Shown here: piece after piece, positions 51,737-61,256 of the stretch | Layout of the letters: every line of letters begins with the position of its first letter | Position numbering within the stretch: position 1 is the stretch's first letter | NCBI RefSeq assembly: GCF_018304825.1 | Contig: NZ_CP072649.1 | Location: 62,001 to 126,000 of the forward strand | Length of the DNA stretch: 64,000 bases | Source of the DNA: Chloracidobacterium validum | Lineage (GTDB): Bacteria > Acidobacteriota > Blastocatellia > Chloracidobacteriales > Chloracidobacteriaceae | Direction of reading: 5' to 3' | The notes under the pieces: model-generated | Told to the model about the DNA's origin: nothing | The model's database searches: none | The model's input: only the letters and a program-made list of their open reading frames with translations | Program-made: the position numbers and the translations under genes

Positions 51737-52234
51737 TTAGGCGTCCGCGATGGCGATCCGGCGCAGTCGCAGGGCAAAAGGGCCGAACTGCTTGCCGGCT
51801 ATCATCAGGCCCAAGGTCGTGATGGCGGCTGAGTTCAGCGGTGGCGCGGAAACCGGTCGCCCACGGAACGTCGGTGTCAACTCGGTAGCCGCAAAACGAT
51901 AGGTTTCCCAGCATTCCGCTCTGGGGGTGAACGTCGCTTGGTAAGCAACCCCGTCGAAGCCGCCGTCGGTGCGCGCGACAAACTTGTAGGTTTTCCCATC
52001 GCCCTGCGCCTCCACGATGAACTCGGCATTTGGGGGAAGCGTTCGGTCGAGTGGCTGTGAGCGGATGGAGGCAAACCCACCGTTGTTTTCAAACGAGACA
52101 AACCCTTCAAAAATGGCATGACCCTGTCCGGTTGGCCGCAACTGCCCAACTGAACGGCCACCCATCACCCGGTCGCCGAGGGCATACCAGGCTTCGATTG
52201 CTGGCGGATGCGTGAAATCAAAGAGCACCGTCAT
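51737..52234 (-). CDS. CIA30-domain protein
   Basis: 165 aa: the complex I intermediate-associated protein 30 domain (AWYALGDRVMGGRSVG, GFVSFENNGGFASIRS, YKFVARTDGGFDGVAY). A carbohydrate-binding-like beta fold; in bacteria its role is mostly unknown. No signal peptide. Overlaps the DUF6702 gene by four bases, so the two are one operon. Confidence 0.87.
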   Translation of the reverse strand: MTVLFDFTHPPAIEAWYALGDRVMGGRSVGQLRPTGQGHAIFEGFVSFENNGGFASIRSQPLDRTLPPNAEFIVEAQGDGKTYKFVARTDGGFDGVAYQATFTPRAECWETYRFAATELTPTFRGRPVSAPPLNSAAITTLGLMIAGKQFGPFALRLRRIAIADA

Positions 52235-52749
52235 GCTGCTGGAATGAGCGGTTTGAAGCCACTGTCGCTCGGACGAAACAGAATATCGTGGCGTTTGCCG
52301 CGTTCGTCCTTGCTCGACACGTTATTTTTCTGATCCCGGAACAACTCGAAAAAGACCGTCACCAGCGCCTCGATCCCGCCTGGCCCATCTGGGGCAGACG
52401 CTTCAACATAGACCCAGGTCATATCTACCCGTTGCTCCATCCCGACCCACGCCAGGCGCAGTGGCTCGCCACTGGCGCGCCGGAGCTTGAGCCGCTCGCG
52501 GACATAAGCGCTGACCATCTCCGCAGCCTCCGGCGCGCGGTCGAGTTCAATCCGTCGCCGTGCTTTGCGACTCAGCGCGTTTTCCAGATCGTCACTGAAC
52601 ACGCGCAGGGAAATCTCCAGCGACCCGGACTCCGGGTTGAACTCGATCGTGGTGAAGCTGGCATGAAACTTGTGGGCAGCCCCGGCCGTCCGAACCACGC
52701 CGGCCGCCAGCAGCCACGCCGTGGAAAGAAATGCCCGCCGTGAGGTCAT
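52231..52749 (-). CDS. DUF6702-family exported protein
   Basis: 172 aa with a Tat/Sec-like signal (TSRRAFLSTAWLLAAGVVRT). The mature part follows the DUF6702 pattern: AHKFHASFTTIEFNPESGSL, EISLRVFSDDLENALSRK, and a conserved Trp in DMTWVYVEA. Function unknown. Start at ATG 52749 after AGGAGATACA; a longer frame to 52812 has no signal. Confidence 0.8.
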   Translation of the reverse strand: MTSRRAFLSTAWLLAAGVVRTAGAAHKFHASFTTIEFNPESGSLEISLRVFSDDLENALSRKARRRIELDRAPEAAEMVSAYVRERLKLRRASGEPLRLAWVGMEQRVDMTWVYVEASAPDGPGGIEALVTVFFELFRDQKNNVSSKDERGKRHDILFRPSDSGFKPLIPAA

Positions 52750-52929
52750 CAAATGTATCTCCTGAGTTCGGCCCGTGCGACGCTGTGCCAAGCGCGTGGC
52801 ATCGGTTGTCATCGGCGCGCCAAATGACTTGACAAGCTACACGATGTTGGCAAGTAGTTGGCACTTGTGCAATCCATTCAAGCCTAATCTCCGATTCCTC
52901 CGTCTTTCGCCGACACACGGTTTATTGCT

Positions 52930-54015
52930 ATGCCGGTTCCAGTTTCTGCTCTCGATACCGCCCACCCACCACGACCGGGCGAAACCCTTGACCCGGCCGC
53001 CCTGCTGGACTGCTTGCAGCCATACTTGCCTGAGCTTGCCGGTCCGCTCGTGATTGAACAGTTTCCGGCCGGCCACTCAAACCTGACCTATGCGATCACC
53101 GGTGGCGGACGTGAGTATGTCTTGCGCCGGCCGCCGTTTGGGGCTGAACACATCCGGGCCGGCCACGACATGCAGCGCGAGTTTCGCGTACTGTCGGGAC
53201 TGTATCCAGTCTATGGGCGCGTGCCGCAACCGGTGTGCTACATCCCGGCGGAAGCTTCCCCCTTTGGTGCGCCGTTCTACGTGATGACGCGCATCCGGGG
53301 CATCATTTTGCGGACGAGTGTGCCGGAGGGCGTTGTGCTCGAGGCGGACACCATGCGTCAGCTTTCGATCAACTTCATGGATAACTTGGCTCACTTGCAT
53401 GCCGTGGATGTGACGGCTGCCGGATTGCAGGACCTCTACCGGGGGGCGGGGTATGTCCGGCGGCAGGTGGAAGGGTGGGTCAAGCGCTATCGCGCAGCTC
53501 AGACGGATGACGTTCCGGTGATTGAAAAGGTTATTGCCTGGGTGACCGCGCGGATTCCCGAAGACAGCGCCGCCACACTCATTCACAACGATTACAAGTA
53601 CGACAATGTCATCCTCGACCCAACCGACATCACGCAGATTCGCGCCGTGTTGGATTGGGAAATGGCGACGGTGGGTGATCCGTTGACGGATGTGGCGACA
53701 GCGTTGGCGTACTGGGTGGAGCGCGATGATCCACCTGAAGTTCATGCGATGAGCTTTGGACTGACGGCCCTGCCCGGCAACCTGACCCGGACGGAACTGA
53801 TGGCGCGCTATGCAGAAGTAAGCCGGCGTAACCTGCGCGACATGCAGTGGCACCAGGCGTTCGCCTATTTCAAGGTGGCCGTCATCGTGCAGCAGATTTA
53901 CTTTCGCTACGCCAAAGGCTTCACCAGGGATGAACGCTTCGCCCGGATGGGGGATATGGCGCGGTTGTTTGCCGAGTTGGCGCAGCGTGTGCTGGATGGA
54001 GGCGCGACTGGCTGA
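52930..54015 (+). CDS. APH-like phosphotransferase (ACAD10/YcbJ type)
   Basis: 361 aa, protein-kinase-like fold. Motifs: FPAGHSNLTYAITGGGREYV with the ATP-binding strand, YVLRRPPFG, the Brenner motif LIHNDYKYDNVILDP and the metal Asp in AVLDWEMATVGDPLTD. Related proteins phosphorylate hydroxyacyl-CoA or small molecules before lipid breakdown rather than antibiotics. Substrate not known here. The decayed Rpn gene follows directly. Confidence 0.9.
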   Translation: MPVPVSALDTAHPPRPGETLDPAALLDCLQPYLPELAGPLVIEQFPAGHSNLTYAITGGGREYVLRRPPFGAEHIRAGHDMQREFRVLSGLYPVYGRVPQPVCYIPAEASPFGAPFYVMTRIRGIILRTSVPEGVVLEADTMRQLSINFMDNLAHLHAVDVTAAGLQDLYRGAGYVRRQVEGWVKRYRAAQTDDVPVIEKVIAWVTARIPEDSAATLIHNDYKYDNVILDPTDITQIRAVLDWEMATVGDPLTDVATALAYWVERDDPPEVHAMSFGLTALPGNLTRTELMARYAEVSRRNLRDMQWHQAFAYFKVAVIVQQIYFRYAKGFTRDERFARMGDMARLFAELAQRVLDGGATG

Positions 54016-54024
54016 GGCAATGCG

Positions 54025-54853
54025 ATGGCAGATGCCGCTCAACGCAACGCCTACGACCAAGCGTTCAAGTCCCTCGCCGAGGCTGACCCCCGCGCGCTAC
54101 TCGCTCTGATCGGCGCGCTTCCTGCCGATGCTCCGGCGGCGGTCGCCCCGCTCTCCAAGGAACTCATTGCCTCGACACGCATCGCCGACGAAATCTTCTT
54201 GGTTGAAACCAGTATGAACGCTGGATTGCCCACAACCTGCCCGTGCAGGCGTTTTTGTTGCTGCTGACGCCGCGCGGCGTGCCGGACCCCGTCCCGACGG
54301 AGGCCACGCTCGAGTCGGGATGGCTGCGGATGCGTTTTGGGTACACCGTCGTGAAGCTTGGGAACTGGCAGCAAGTGAGGTATTGGCGGCAGAGCGGTCG
54401 TCTCTGCTCCCGCTCGTGCCGCTGATGCGTGGAGACCGGTTGGATTTGGCGCGGGCAGCGGAGCGGTTGGAAGCCATGATGAACGAGACACAAAGGCGGG
54501 AGCTACAGTTGCATTTTCTGGTGTTTGGAGGACTCCGGCATGATGTGGCGGAGCTTGTCGGTATTTTGGAATGAACAGCTATGATCCAGTTGGAGCAGCT
54601 TCGGGAATCGAGTGTGTATCAGCTCATCCTGCAACAAGGCCGAGTTGAAGGTTTGGAGCGGGGACTCGAGCATGAGCGTCTTTTGATGACACGCCTGCTG
54701 CGCCGCAGATTTGGCGCGTTGGCACCGGAAGTCACGGCTCGCATTCAGACCCTGGGGCGCGAATCGTTGGAACGGCTGGCGGATGCGCTTTTTGACCTTG
54801 CCGATGCCCTTGCCGTCTGGCTTGAACGTGCTGCGTTGGATGCCGAGCAATGA
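54025..54853 (+). pseudogene. Rpn/DUF4351 nuclease-like gene, broken
   Basis: Pieces of one protein in three frames: MADAAQRNAYDQAFKSLAEA to EIFLVE; then from 54213 YERWIAHNLPVQAFLLLLTP to RMRFGYTVVKLG; then from about 54370 AASEVLAAERSSLLPLVPLM to LVGILE, a TGA at 54572, and in the same frame MIQLEQLRESSVYQLILQQG and a DUF4351-like end (LMTRLLRRRFGALAPEVTARI). Part of the PD-(D/E)XK core is missing between the first two pieces. Such proteins (Rpn family) promote recombination. The gene is dead, though the last 90-aa piece could still be translated from ATG 54581. Confidence 0.72.
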
Positions 54854-55007
54854 TCCACAGGTATGAAACCGCAGACCGGCTGGTGGGAGGAACTGGAAAG
54901 TCGAGAACAGGATGCCGGGGAGAGCGCGGCAACACCGCCTGGCAGTGGTGAAATCCGCCAAAAACTCGTCCGGTTTCTGGTTCGGTGTCCACCGCGCTCA
55001 ACGTGTC

Positions 55008-55418
55008 TCACTGTTCTTGGGACGGCTTCTTGCGGGTCGCCACCCAGGTGCCGGCGTAGCCCGAAATGTCAAACTCGCCTTTCATGGTGTCGCCTTCCAC
55101 CACGCCCTTGAATTCAAAATCCATCCCCTGGTAGTTGCCGGTCAACGTGACATGTCCGGCTTCATCCACGGCGATGCCCGTGATCGAAACGCCGATTTGA
55201 TCCTTCGACTCACAGACCAGCTTGCCTTCGTCGTTGCGAGTCACTTTCAGCTCGACGGGAAAGATGCCCGCGCCGGTCACGGTGATTTCCATGTCGTATT
55301 CGCCTTCGACGGCCGGGGCCTTTTTCGGCTCATCGAGCAGCCGCGCCACGGCCGCCATGTGAAGCAACCCGGCGACCGCCCACAGGCACAGGGCATAGCG
55401 TATCCAGTTCTTGCGCAT
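55008..55418 (-). CDS. small exported protein of unknown function
   Basis: 136 aa with a signal peptide (NWIRYALCLWAVAGLLHMAA). The mature part is beta-rich (GEYDMEITVTGAGIFPVELK, LTGNYQGMDFEFKGVVEGDT, ISGYAGTWVATRKK), like a small lipocalin- or calycin-type beta fold. Start ATG 55418 follows AAAGGAG; the longer frame to 55553 is unlikely. No family recognised. Confidence 0.65.
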   Translation of the reverse strand: MRKNWIRYALCLWAVAGLLHMAAVARLLDEPKKAPAVEGEYDMEITVTGAGIFPVELKVTRNDEGKLVCESKDQIGVSITGIAVDEAGHVTLTGNYQGMDFEFKGVVEGDTMKGEFDISGYAGTWVATRKKPSQEQ

Positions 55419-55684
55419 GTTTAGATAACTCCTTTGTTCAGATGGCTTCTTTGGTTTGGTAGGTTGTTGCGCGACAGAAGCGCGGGAGCACAAACGCACC
55501 CTGAGGCTAGCATGCCGAGTCTGCTCAGTCGCGTGTGTCTTGTCACGGAACAAGCGCCATGTGTCGAGGCGCGAATAAAGGAAGCCTGGCGCAACATTGT
55601 CCGGTGTTCAACGATAACTATAATGGGGGTTCTGTGTGGACCCGCCCAAGTTTGGGCCTAGGTTTGGAACGACGGGATTGCGCC

Positions 55685-56770
55685 ATGGCAACTGACCAGA
55701 CGATTCAACGCACCGACCCATCGCGGATACGACCGGACGCCCTCTTGCGACAGCCGGCATCCACTCGTTCGGTTGGGAAAACTGCCTTTGAAACCCGCCT
55801 TGAACAAGCGTTGGGGGCGGATTCGCAAGTCCAACGCCGCACCCGCGAAGAACTCAAGACCATTGTCATGGCGGTGCAGTCGGGCTTCACCGATCCCTGG
55901 CAGTTGACGGACCTTATCTTCCAGGCCCGCCACCCAGAACTGATCGGCGCTGACCTGTCACAGTCGCCCGAACTCCTCGATGAGTGGAACGAAATCAGCG
56001 CCCAGCTCGTCCAGCCGACGCTGAATGACTTGGTGGCGCTCCAGTCGCAAGCCCAACCATCCGCACCGGCGGCGCCAGTGTCCTCGGCCTCCACGGTCGC
56101 CGCTGGAACCCGCGTCACAGGGAAGGACAAGCTGGCCGCTGCCAGCGCCCTGGATCCGATCATCGAGCAAGCCGTGGCCTTGTGTCCGGGGCTGCCGCCG
56201 CAGTTTCTCAAAAGCCTATTGGTGCAGGAGTCAGGGCTGCGGACGGATGTCGTCAATCAGTATGGCTATGCCGGCGTTGCCCAGATTGGCCGCCGCGAAG
56301 CGCGTGAGTTAGGGCTGGCAGTGGGCGTGCCGGGGACGGAAAGCGACGAACGCCTCAACCCAAGTCTGGCCATTCCGGCAGCCGCGCGACTGCTGCACGT
56401 CAAGGCGCAACGCCTGACGGAAATGGCTTTTTCGCGCTATGGGACGCCCCAGGGAGCCGAATACTGGAAGTTCGTCATGGGGGCCTACAACGGCGGGGAA
56501 GGCACGATTACCGTTGCCATGGGGCATGCGTACCGCGATGGTCTGGCGCGCGCGCGGGAGGAAGGTCTGGCCGGACCGGAAGCCGTGGCCTTTGCCCGCG
56601 AATGGGCGACCAAGTGGGAACACCTCGCGCTTGGCGGTGAAGACGCGCCGTTGGCGTTGGCCGCCGCGCGGTACTTCCCTAAACTGGCAGCCCAGAAGTT
56701 CGTTGAGATTCGAAACTACCCCGAACAGATTGTCGCTCGCGTCGCGCGCCGCCGTACCGCCGCCGGGTGA
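55685..56770 (+). CDS. SLT-type lytic transglycosylase, no signal peptide
   Basis: 361 aa from ATG 55685. The first about 150 residues are helical and polar (FETRLEQALGADSQVQRRTR) without signal peptide. The C-terminal half is a soluble lytic transglycosylase fold: LLVQESGLRTDVVNQYGYAG with the catalytic Glu in QES, VAQIGRREARELG, LNPSLAIPAAARLL and MGAYNGGEGTITVAMG. It cuts peptidoglycan glycan strands. Lacking a signal peptide, it may be a type III substrate that opens the wall for the needle. Followed 36 bp later by a FliA-type sigma factor gene. Confidence 0.85.
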   Translation: MATDQTIQRTDPSRIRPDALLRQPASTRSVGKTAFETRLEQALGADSQVQRRTREELKTIVMAVQSGFTDPWQLTDLIFQARHPELIGADLSQSPELLDEWNEISAQLVQPTLNDLVALQSQAQPSAPAAPVSSASTVAAGTRVTGKDKLAAASALDPIIEQAVALCPGLPPQFLKSLLVQESGLRTDVVNQYGYAGVAQIGRREARELGLAVGVPGTESDERLNPSLAIPAAARLLHVKAQRLTEMAFSRYGTPQGAEYWKFVMGAYNGGEGTITVAMGHAYRDGLARAREEGLAGPEAVAFAREWATKWEHLALGGEDAPLALAAARYFPKLAAQKFVEIRNYPEQIVARVARRRTAAG

Positions 56771-56806
56771 CGGTGACGGTTTCTCCGTACGGTGGCGCGA
56801 AACGGC

Positions 56807-57529
56807 ATGAGCGGAACGCAGCCATCCTTTCCAAACGTCAATCGTGACGCGCTCATCGAGCAGCACCTGCACTACGTGCGGACGATTGCCTATGACATCG
56901 TCCGCAAGTTGCCGCCGAGCGTCGAAATTGACGACCTGATTGCCTACGGTAATCTGGGGCTAGTGCGCGCCGCGGAGAAATACAACCCGGCGCGGGGCGT
57001 GTCGTTCGTGACCTTCGCGCACTACTACATCAAGGGCGCGATTTGGGATGAAGTGCGCAAAATGGCGAACTTTGCCCGTGTGGATGGCGGACGGGCGCGC
57101 GCCGAAGCCAATGCGACGGACTTCCTCCACAGCCTGGCGGAAGAAGACCCCGGTGGCCCAACTCCTGGGGCGACGCTCGATGACGATATTGCCGACGCGC
57201 GCGCGCAACTCGAAAGCCTCATTCCAATTTACTTGCTGTCACTCGACCACGAGGAACTCACCATTGCCGATGACAATAGCCTGGACTTTGCGCGGGCGCT
57301 GGAGCGCGACGACCTCATCGGCCGTATGATGCGGCTGGTTGCGCAGCTTCCTGATGAAGATCGCGCTACCATCGAGGCGCTCTATTTCAAGGGACGGAGC
57401 GCCGCCGATTATGCGGCTGAACTAGGTCTGTCGCGGTCGTGGGGCTCGCGCCTGCATGCGCGGGCCATCAAACGTTTGCGCGAGGCAATGCAGCGTGAGG
57501 GGCTGCTGGTGGCCGAGGACGTGACCTGA
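56807..57529 (+). CDS. FliA/WhiG-type alternative sigma factor
   Basis: 240 aa, the size of FliA/WhiG sigma-28 factors. Region 2: LIEQHLHYVRTIAYDIVRKL, IDDLIAYGNLGLVRAAEKYN, VSFVTFAHYYIKGAIWDEVR. Region 4: LPDEDRATIEALYFKGRSAA and ELGLSRSWGSRLHARAIKRL. The insert between the regions is acidic. Such factors run late flagellar or spore genes; with no flagellar genes here, it may drive the scattered type III and wall-hydrolase genes. Start ATG 56807 or GTG 56792. Confidence 0.88.
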   Translation: MSGTQPSFPNVNRDALIEQHLHYVRTIAYDIVRKLPPSVEIDDLIAYGNLGLVRAAEKYNPARGVSFVTFAHYYIKGAIWDEVRKMANFARVDGGRARAEANATDFLHSLAEEDPGGPTPGATLDDDIADARAQLESLIPIYLLSLDHEELTIADDNSLDFARALERDDLIGRMMRLVAQLPDEDRATIEALYFKGRSAADYAAELGLSRSWGSRLHARAIKRLREAMQREGLLVAEDVT

Positions 57530-57557
57530 GTGAAAAGTCTCGTATGACGTGGTGTGC

Positions 57558-57589
57558 GACAAGCCCCGCCGTTCAGGGTGGGGCTTGTC
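57558..57589 (+). terminator. hairpin between convergent genes
   Basis: GACAAGCCCC (57558-57567) pairs perfectly with GGGGCTTGTC (57580-57589), 12-nt loop, just after the sigma-factor gene. It faces the end of the receptor gene on the other strand and may stop both; no strong T tract. Confidence 0.65.
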
Positions 57590-57699
57590 AAAGTTCGCGC
57601 CGGATTCGCGGGCGCGGCACGCGCAGCCGACCCGGACCAGCTCAACGTTTGGCCGCGCAGAAGCTTTTGATTGACGCGCCCAGACGTTTCACCCCAGCC

Positions 57700-60600
57700 C
57701 TAAAACACCAGCCGCAGTGAGAACTGAATCGAGCGCGGGCCGCCAAACTGGAAAAGCTGATTGAAGCCGTTCGCCGGGCCGGTCTGCCGCGTCGCGGTCG
57801 TCCCAGCCCCGGCTAGCGCCCGGCCCAGCATGCTAGGTGATTCACCATTGATGGACAGGCTTCCATTGGGCAACCGCGTCGGACTTGGCGCGCTGAAGTT
57901 GGCCTGGTTGAACAGGTTGAAGAACTCGGCCGCGAACTGCAACCGCAACCGCTCATAGAGCGTGAACGTCCGCCGCACGGAGAAATCCAACTGGTTGGCG
58001 CCCAGCCAGCGCAGGCTGTTGCGACCCAGCGTGCCCTGCCGATTCCGCGTCGGCTCGGCGAAAGCCGCCGGATTGAGGCGCTGACCACCCGGCGCATTCC
58101 CGTCGCGGATGAACACCGGCTGCCCTGGCACGAGGTCCACGCGGCGCGTCGTGCCGATGTTGAACACGTCAAATGACTGAGAAATCACATTGAGCGGTTG
58201 TCCTGACCGCGCGCGGAAGATGCCGTTGACCGACCATCCGCCAAAGATGCCCTTCACGAGCGCGTTGTCAGAAAAGGATGGAATGTCATACGTCACGGCC
58301 GCCGTCAATGTCTGTCGAATGTCGAAATCCGATGGACCGCGCTCCAACCGCTGGTTGAAGCCTTCCAGGGGAATGCCCTGAAAAGCTTCGTCTGACACAT
58401 CATCAATGGACTTCGACCATGTGTAAGATGCCAGCGCCTGCACGCCGCGTGCCAATCGCCGCCGGTACTGCATTTGTAGCGCATTGTAGTTCGACGACGT
58501 GGCGTTGCGGGTGACGTTGACCGGCGACCCGGCCTGCGGAGATGTCGCCGGCGCGGGGCCAAAGACGGCCGGATTGATGACGATCACGGCGCGGTCGAGG
58601 CCGAAATTCTGGCGCGCAAAAGCTTCGTTGTAGTTGCGGAGCTGCTCGCTGCGCAGCAGCCGCCGCGCTGCCGCGCCGACATAGGAGATGGTCACCGCGT
58701 TGTTGCGCCCGATGGCCCGCTCCAGTGTGACGTTCCAGTGATGGGTGTAGGGCAAGCGCAAGTTCCGGTCAAAGACAAAAAAGCTGGAACTGATGGGCAG
58801 ATTGTTCGGATTGAGAAACGGCGGCGGTTGCAGGTCGGCTTCGTTAGCCGGGAAGCGCAACTGCGCGGGATTGGTAATCGTCCGAAACGTGTTGTAGGGG
58901 AAGCTATTGAAGCCGCGCAGCGCCGTTCCCGTGCCGAGGTCATAGAACAGGCCGTAGCCGCCGCGTATGATCCAGCCCCCCACCAGTTGGTTGAGCGCCG
59001 AACCGGACCGTTCGGCAAACTGGTAGGCGATTCCAAACCGTGGCGCGAAGTCTATGTAGCGCGTCCGCCACTGGCGGGTCCCCGCCGGAGCGAGCGTAGC
59101 CGTCAGCGGGTTATCCAGGCCATCAATCGAGAAGGGCAGCCGGTCGCCGGCCAATGGTGGGTTGAGTTCATGCCGCAGTCCGAACGTCAGCGTCAAACGC
59201 GGCAACACGCGCCAAGTGTCCTGAATGAACGATGAAACGTTGTGAATGCGAAAGCCCGTGACCGGCGCAAACGCTTGAATCGAAATTGACGTTGGCACGC
59301 CATTGGCCCGGCTGGCCGGCGTGCTAAAGACATAGCTGATCGAAAGCGCCCGCGTGTCCTGAATCGGACGCAACAGGCGGTAATCCGCGCCGGCCTTGAT
59401 TTCGTGATTGCCGACGATCCAGGTCACACTCCCAACCAAGTTGAACTGCCGCTGAAGTTGGCCCAGCGTCCGTCCCTGCGTGAGGTTGGCGGCTGAAATG
59501 CCAGATACGCCGGGAATGGTCTGAAGGCTGACCGCCGTCGAAGCCCGTGGCGCAAACGATGGGAAAATGAGTGAGTCCGGCGGCAGGACGGCCCCATCCC
59601 GTTCGACGCCCCGGAAGTCGAAGTTGCCCCGCGACCGCCCGAAGTTCAAGCGCGCGTCCAGGACGAGGCTGGGCCGAATGGCCCAGGTCGCGCCACCGGT
59701 GAAGCTCCGATTGTTCCGCTCAAAGGCGTTTTCCTGGCTGGGGAACGACCGGAAACGACTGCCCGACGGCGAGTTGAGAAACGTGAAGAACAGGTTGGCC
59801 GTCTGCCCGATTTTCTGATCGAGGCGCAGGTTGAAGGTATCCACCTCCGACGGGTCGGAAATGCCGGTGAGGTAGCGCGCCGCATCGGCCGGATCGCCGG
59901 GCTGCGCCGGGGCGTTGGGGAGCGGAAAGGCATTGAGCACGGCCCGGAACGGCTCCGGTGCGGCCTGGCGGGCCGCCAGCGACGGCACGCGGGCAACGAA
60001 GGTCGTCCCCGGCACGAGTAGCCGCAGTCCCTCGTACGTCGCAAAGAAAAACGACCGATTGCGCCCGTCGTACAGTCCCGGTATCCGGATCGGTCCGCCG
60101 AACGTGCCGCCGAACTGATTGAGCCGCAACGGCAGCCGCGGACGCCCGTCCCGATTGTTGAACCAATCGTTGGCGTCAAGCTTTTCGTTGCGCAGGTAAT
60201 GGAACAGCGAGCCGGTGAAGGCATTGGCTCCGCCGCGGGTGGAAATCGAAATTTGTCCACCCGGCGTGCGGCCATACTCGGCGGCGAAACTGGAGGTCTG
60301 GACGCGAAACTCCTGCATGGCATCGGCCGGAACCAGACTGTTCGTGCCGCCCAGAATCGTCAGCGCCGGTTGTGTCCCGGCCCCCTGCTGGAAGGATTGG
60401 GCCGTGACGGCCGCGCCAAAGTTGGCGCTTACGCCGTCCACCATGAAGTAGTTGGCATTGGTGCGCTGACCGTTGATGCTGAACTGCCCGGTCGAAGTGA
60501 TACTCGGCGCGGCGAGCACAGTGCCGGGCGTCAGCTCAATCAGGGCCTGAAAGCTCCGTCCGTTGAGCGGAAGATTCTCGACAAATTTGCGCTCGACGAC

Positions 60601-61056
60601 CGTACCCAGCGCACCGGATTCCCGGTTGACCAAGTCGCTGTCGCTTTCGACGGTGACGGTTTCACTGATGGCTCCGGCGGCCAGCGTGAAGTCCTTGGCA
60701 ACCGTCGCCTCGACGTTGACGATGACGCGGGACTCGACGGCGGTTTGGAAGCCATCGCGTTTGACTTCAAGCCGGTACTCACCCGGCAGGAGTTCGGCGA
60801 TGACGTAGCGCCCGGAAGCATTGGTGGTGGCCGTCCGGGTGAAGTTGGTGGCAAGGTTCGTGGCGGCGACTTCCGCGCCGGCAATGAACGCCCCGCTGCT
60901 ATCCCGCACGACACCGGTAATCGTCCCGGTTGGGCCTGCGGCCCGCGCCGCGGTCGCGGCCGGTCCCACCGTGATGACGAAGAAGGTCAAGGCGATGGCG
61001 AAGCGCATGATCCACCCGATTTGGCCACCTCGCCGGTGAAACATCCTGTTCTGCAT
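57700..61056 (-). CDS. Oar-like TonB-dependent receptor with carboxypeptidase-regulatory domain
   Basis: 1118 aa outer-membrane protein. N-terminal membrane-like signal (IMRFAIALTFFVITVGPAAT), a carboxypeptidase-regulatory-like domain (TGTITGVVRDSSGAFIAGAE, GRYVIAELLPGEYRLEVKRD), a plug (VVERKFVENLPLNGRSFQAL), and a long beta-barrel ending SIQFSLRLVF with a terminal Phe. This build is very common in Acidobacteriota (Oar family) and transports large molecules or has surface roles. ATG 61056 after GAGGACTTTCCT preferred to ATG 61083. Confidence 0.92.
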   Translation of the reverse strand: MQNRMFHRRGGQIGWIMRFAIALTFFVITVGPAATAARAAGPTGTITGVVRDSSGAFIAGAEVAATNLATNFTRTATTNASGRYVIAELLPGEYRLEVKRDGFQTAVESRVIVNVEATVAKDFTLAAGAISETVTVESDSDLVNRESGALGTVVERKFVENLPLNGRSFQALIELTPGTVLAAPSITSTGQFSINGQRTNANYFMVDGVSANFGAAVTAQSFQQGAGTQPALTILGGTNSLVPADAMQEFRVQTSSFAAEYGRTPGGQISISTRGGANAFTGSLFHYLRNEKLDANDWFNNRDGRPRLPLRLNQFGGTFGGPIRIPGLYDGRNRSFFFATYEGLRLLVPGTTFVARVPSLAARQAAPEPFRAVLNAFPLPNAPAQPGDPADAARYLTGISDPSEVDTFNLRLDQKIGQTANLFFTFLNSPSGSRFRSFPSQENAFERNNRSFTGGATWAIRPSLVLDARLNFGRSRGNFDFRGVERDGAVLPPDSLIFPSFAPRASTAVSLQTIPGVSGISAANLTQGRTLGQLQRQFNLVGSVTWIVGNHEIKAGADYRLLRPIQDTRALSISYVFSTPASRANGVPTSISIQAFAPVTGFRIHNVSSFIQDTWRVLPRLTLTFGLRHELNPPLAGDRLPFSIDGLDNPLTATLAPAGTRQWRTRYIDFAPRFGIAYQFAERSGSALNQLVGGWIIRGGYGLFYDLGTGTALRGFNSFPYNTFRTITNPAQLRFPANEADLQPPPFLNPNNLPISSSFFVFDRNLRLPYTHHWNVTLERAIGRNNAVTISYVGAAARRLLRSEQLRNYNEAFARQNFGLDRAVIVINPAVFGPAPATSPQAGSPVNVTRNATSSNYNALQMQYRRRLARGVQALASYTWSKSIDDVSDEAFQGIPLEGFNQRLERGPSDFDIRQTLTAAVTYDIPSFSDNALVKGIFGGWSVNGIFRARSGQPLNVISQSFDVFNIGTTRRVDLVPGQPVFIRDGNAPGGQRLNPAAFAEPTRNRQGTLGRNSLRWLGANQLDFSVRRTFTLYERLRLQFAAEFFNLFNQANFSAPSPTRLPNGSLSINGESPSMLGRALAGAGTTATRQTGPANGFNQLFQFGGPRSIQFSLRLVF

Positions 61057-61256
61057 AGGAAAGTCCTCAGAAACACAAGCCAAATTTCACGATGATTCCT
61101 ATTTACTATGATCAGGTTTGGGCTGTCCATCCACTGAGGCAATTTGGATTTTGGCTGGAAATACTTGACGGTGGGAGCTTTGGGCAGCTAGCTTCGGTGT
61201 ACATAAATCGTATTATTACGAATAAAGGCAATTGGCAAGGCAGGGAAAGCTTCAAC

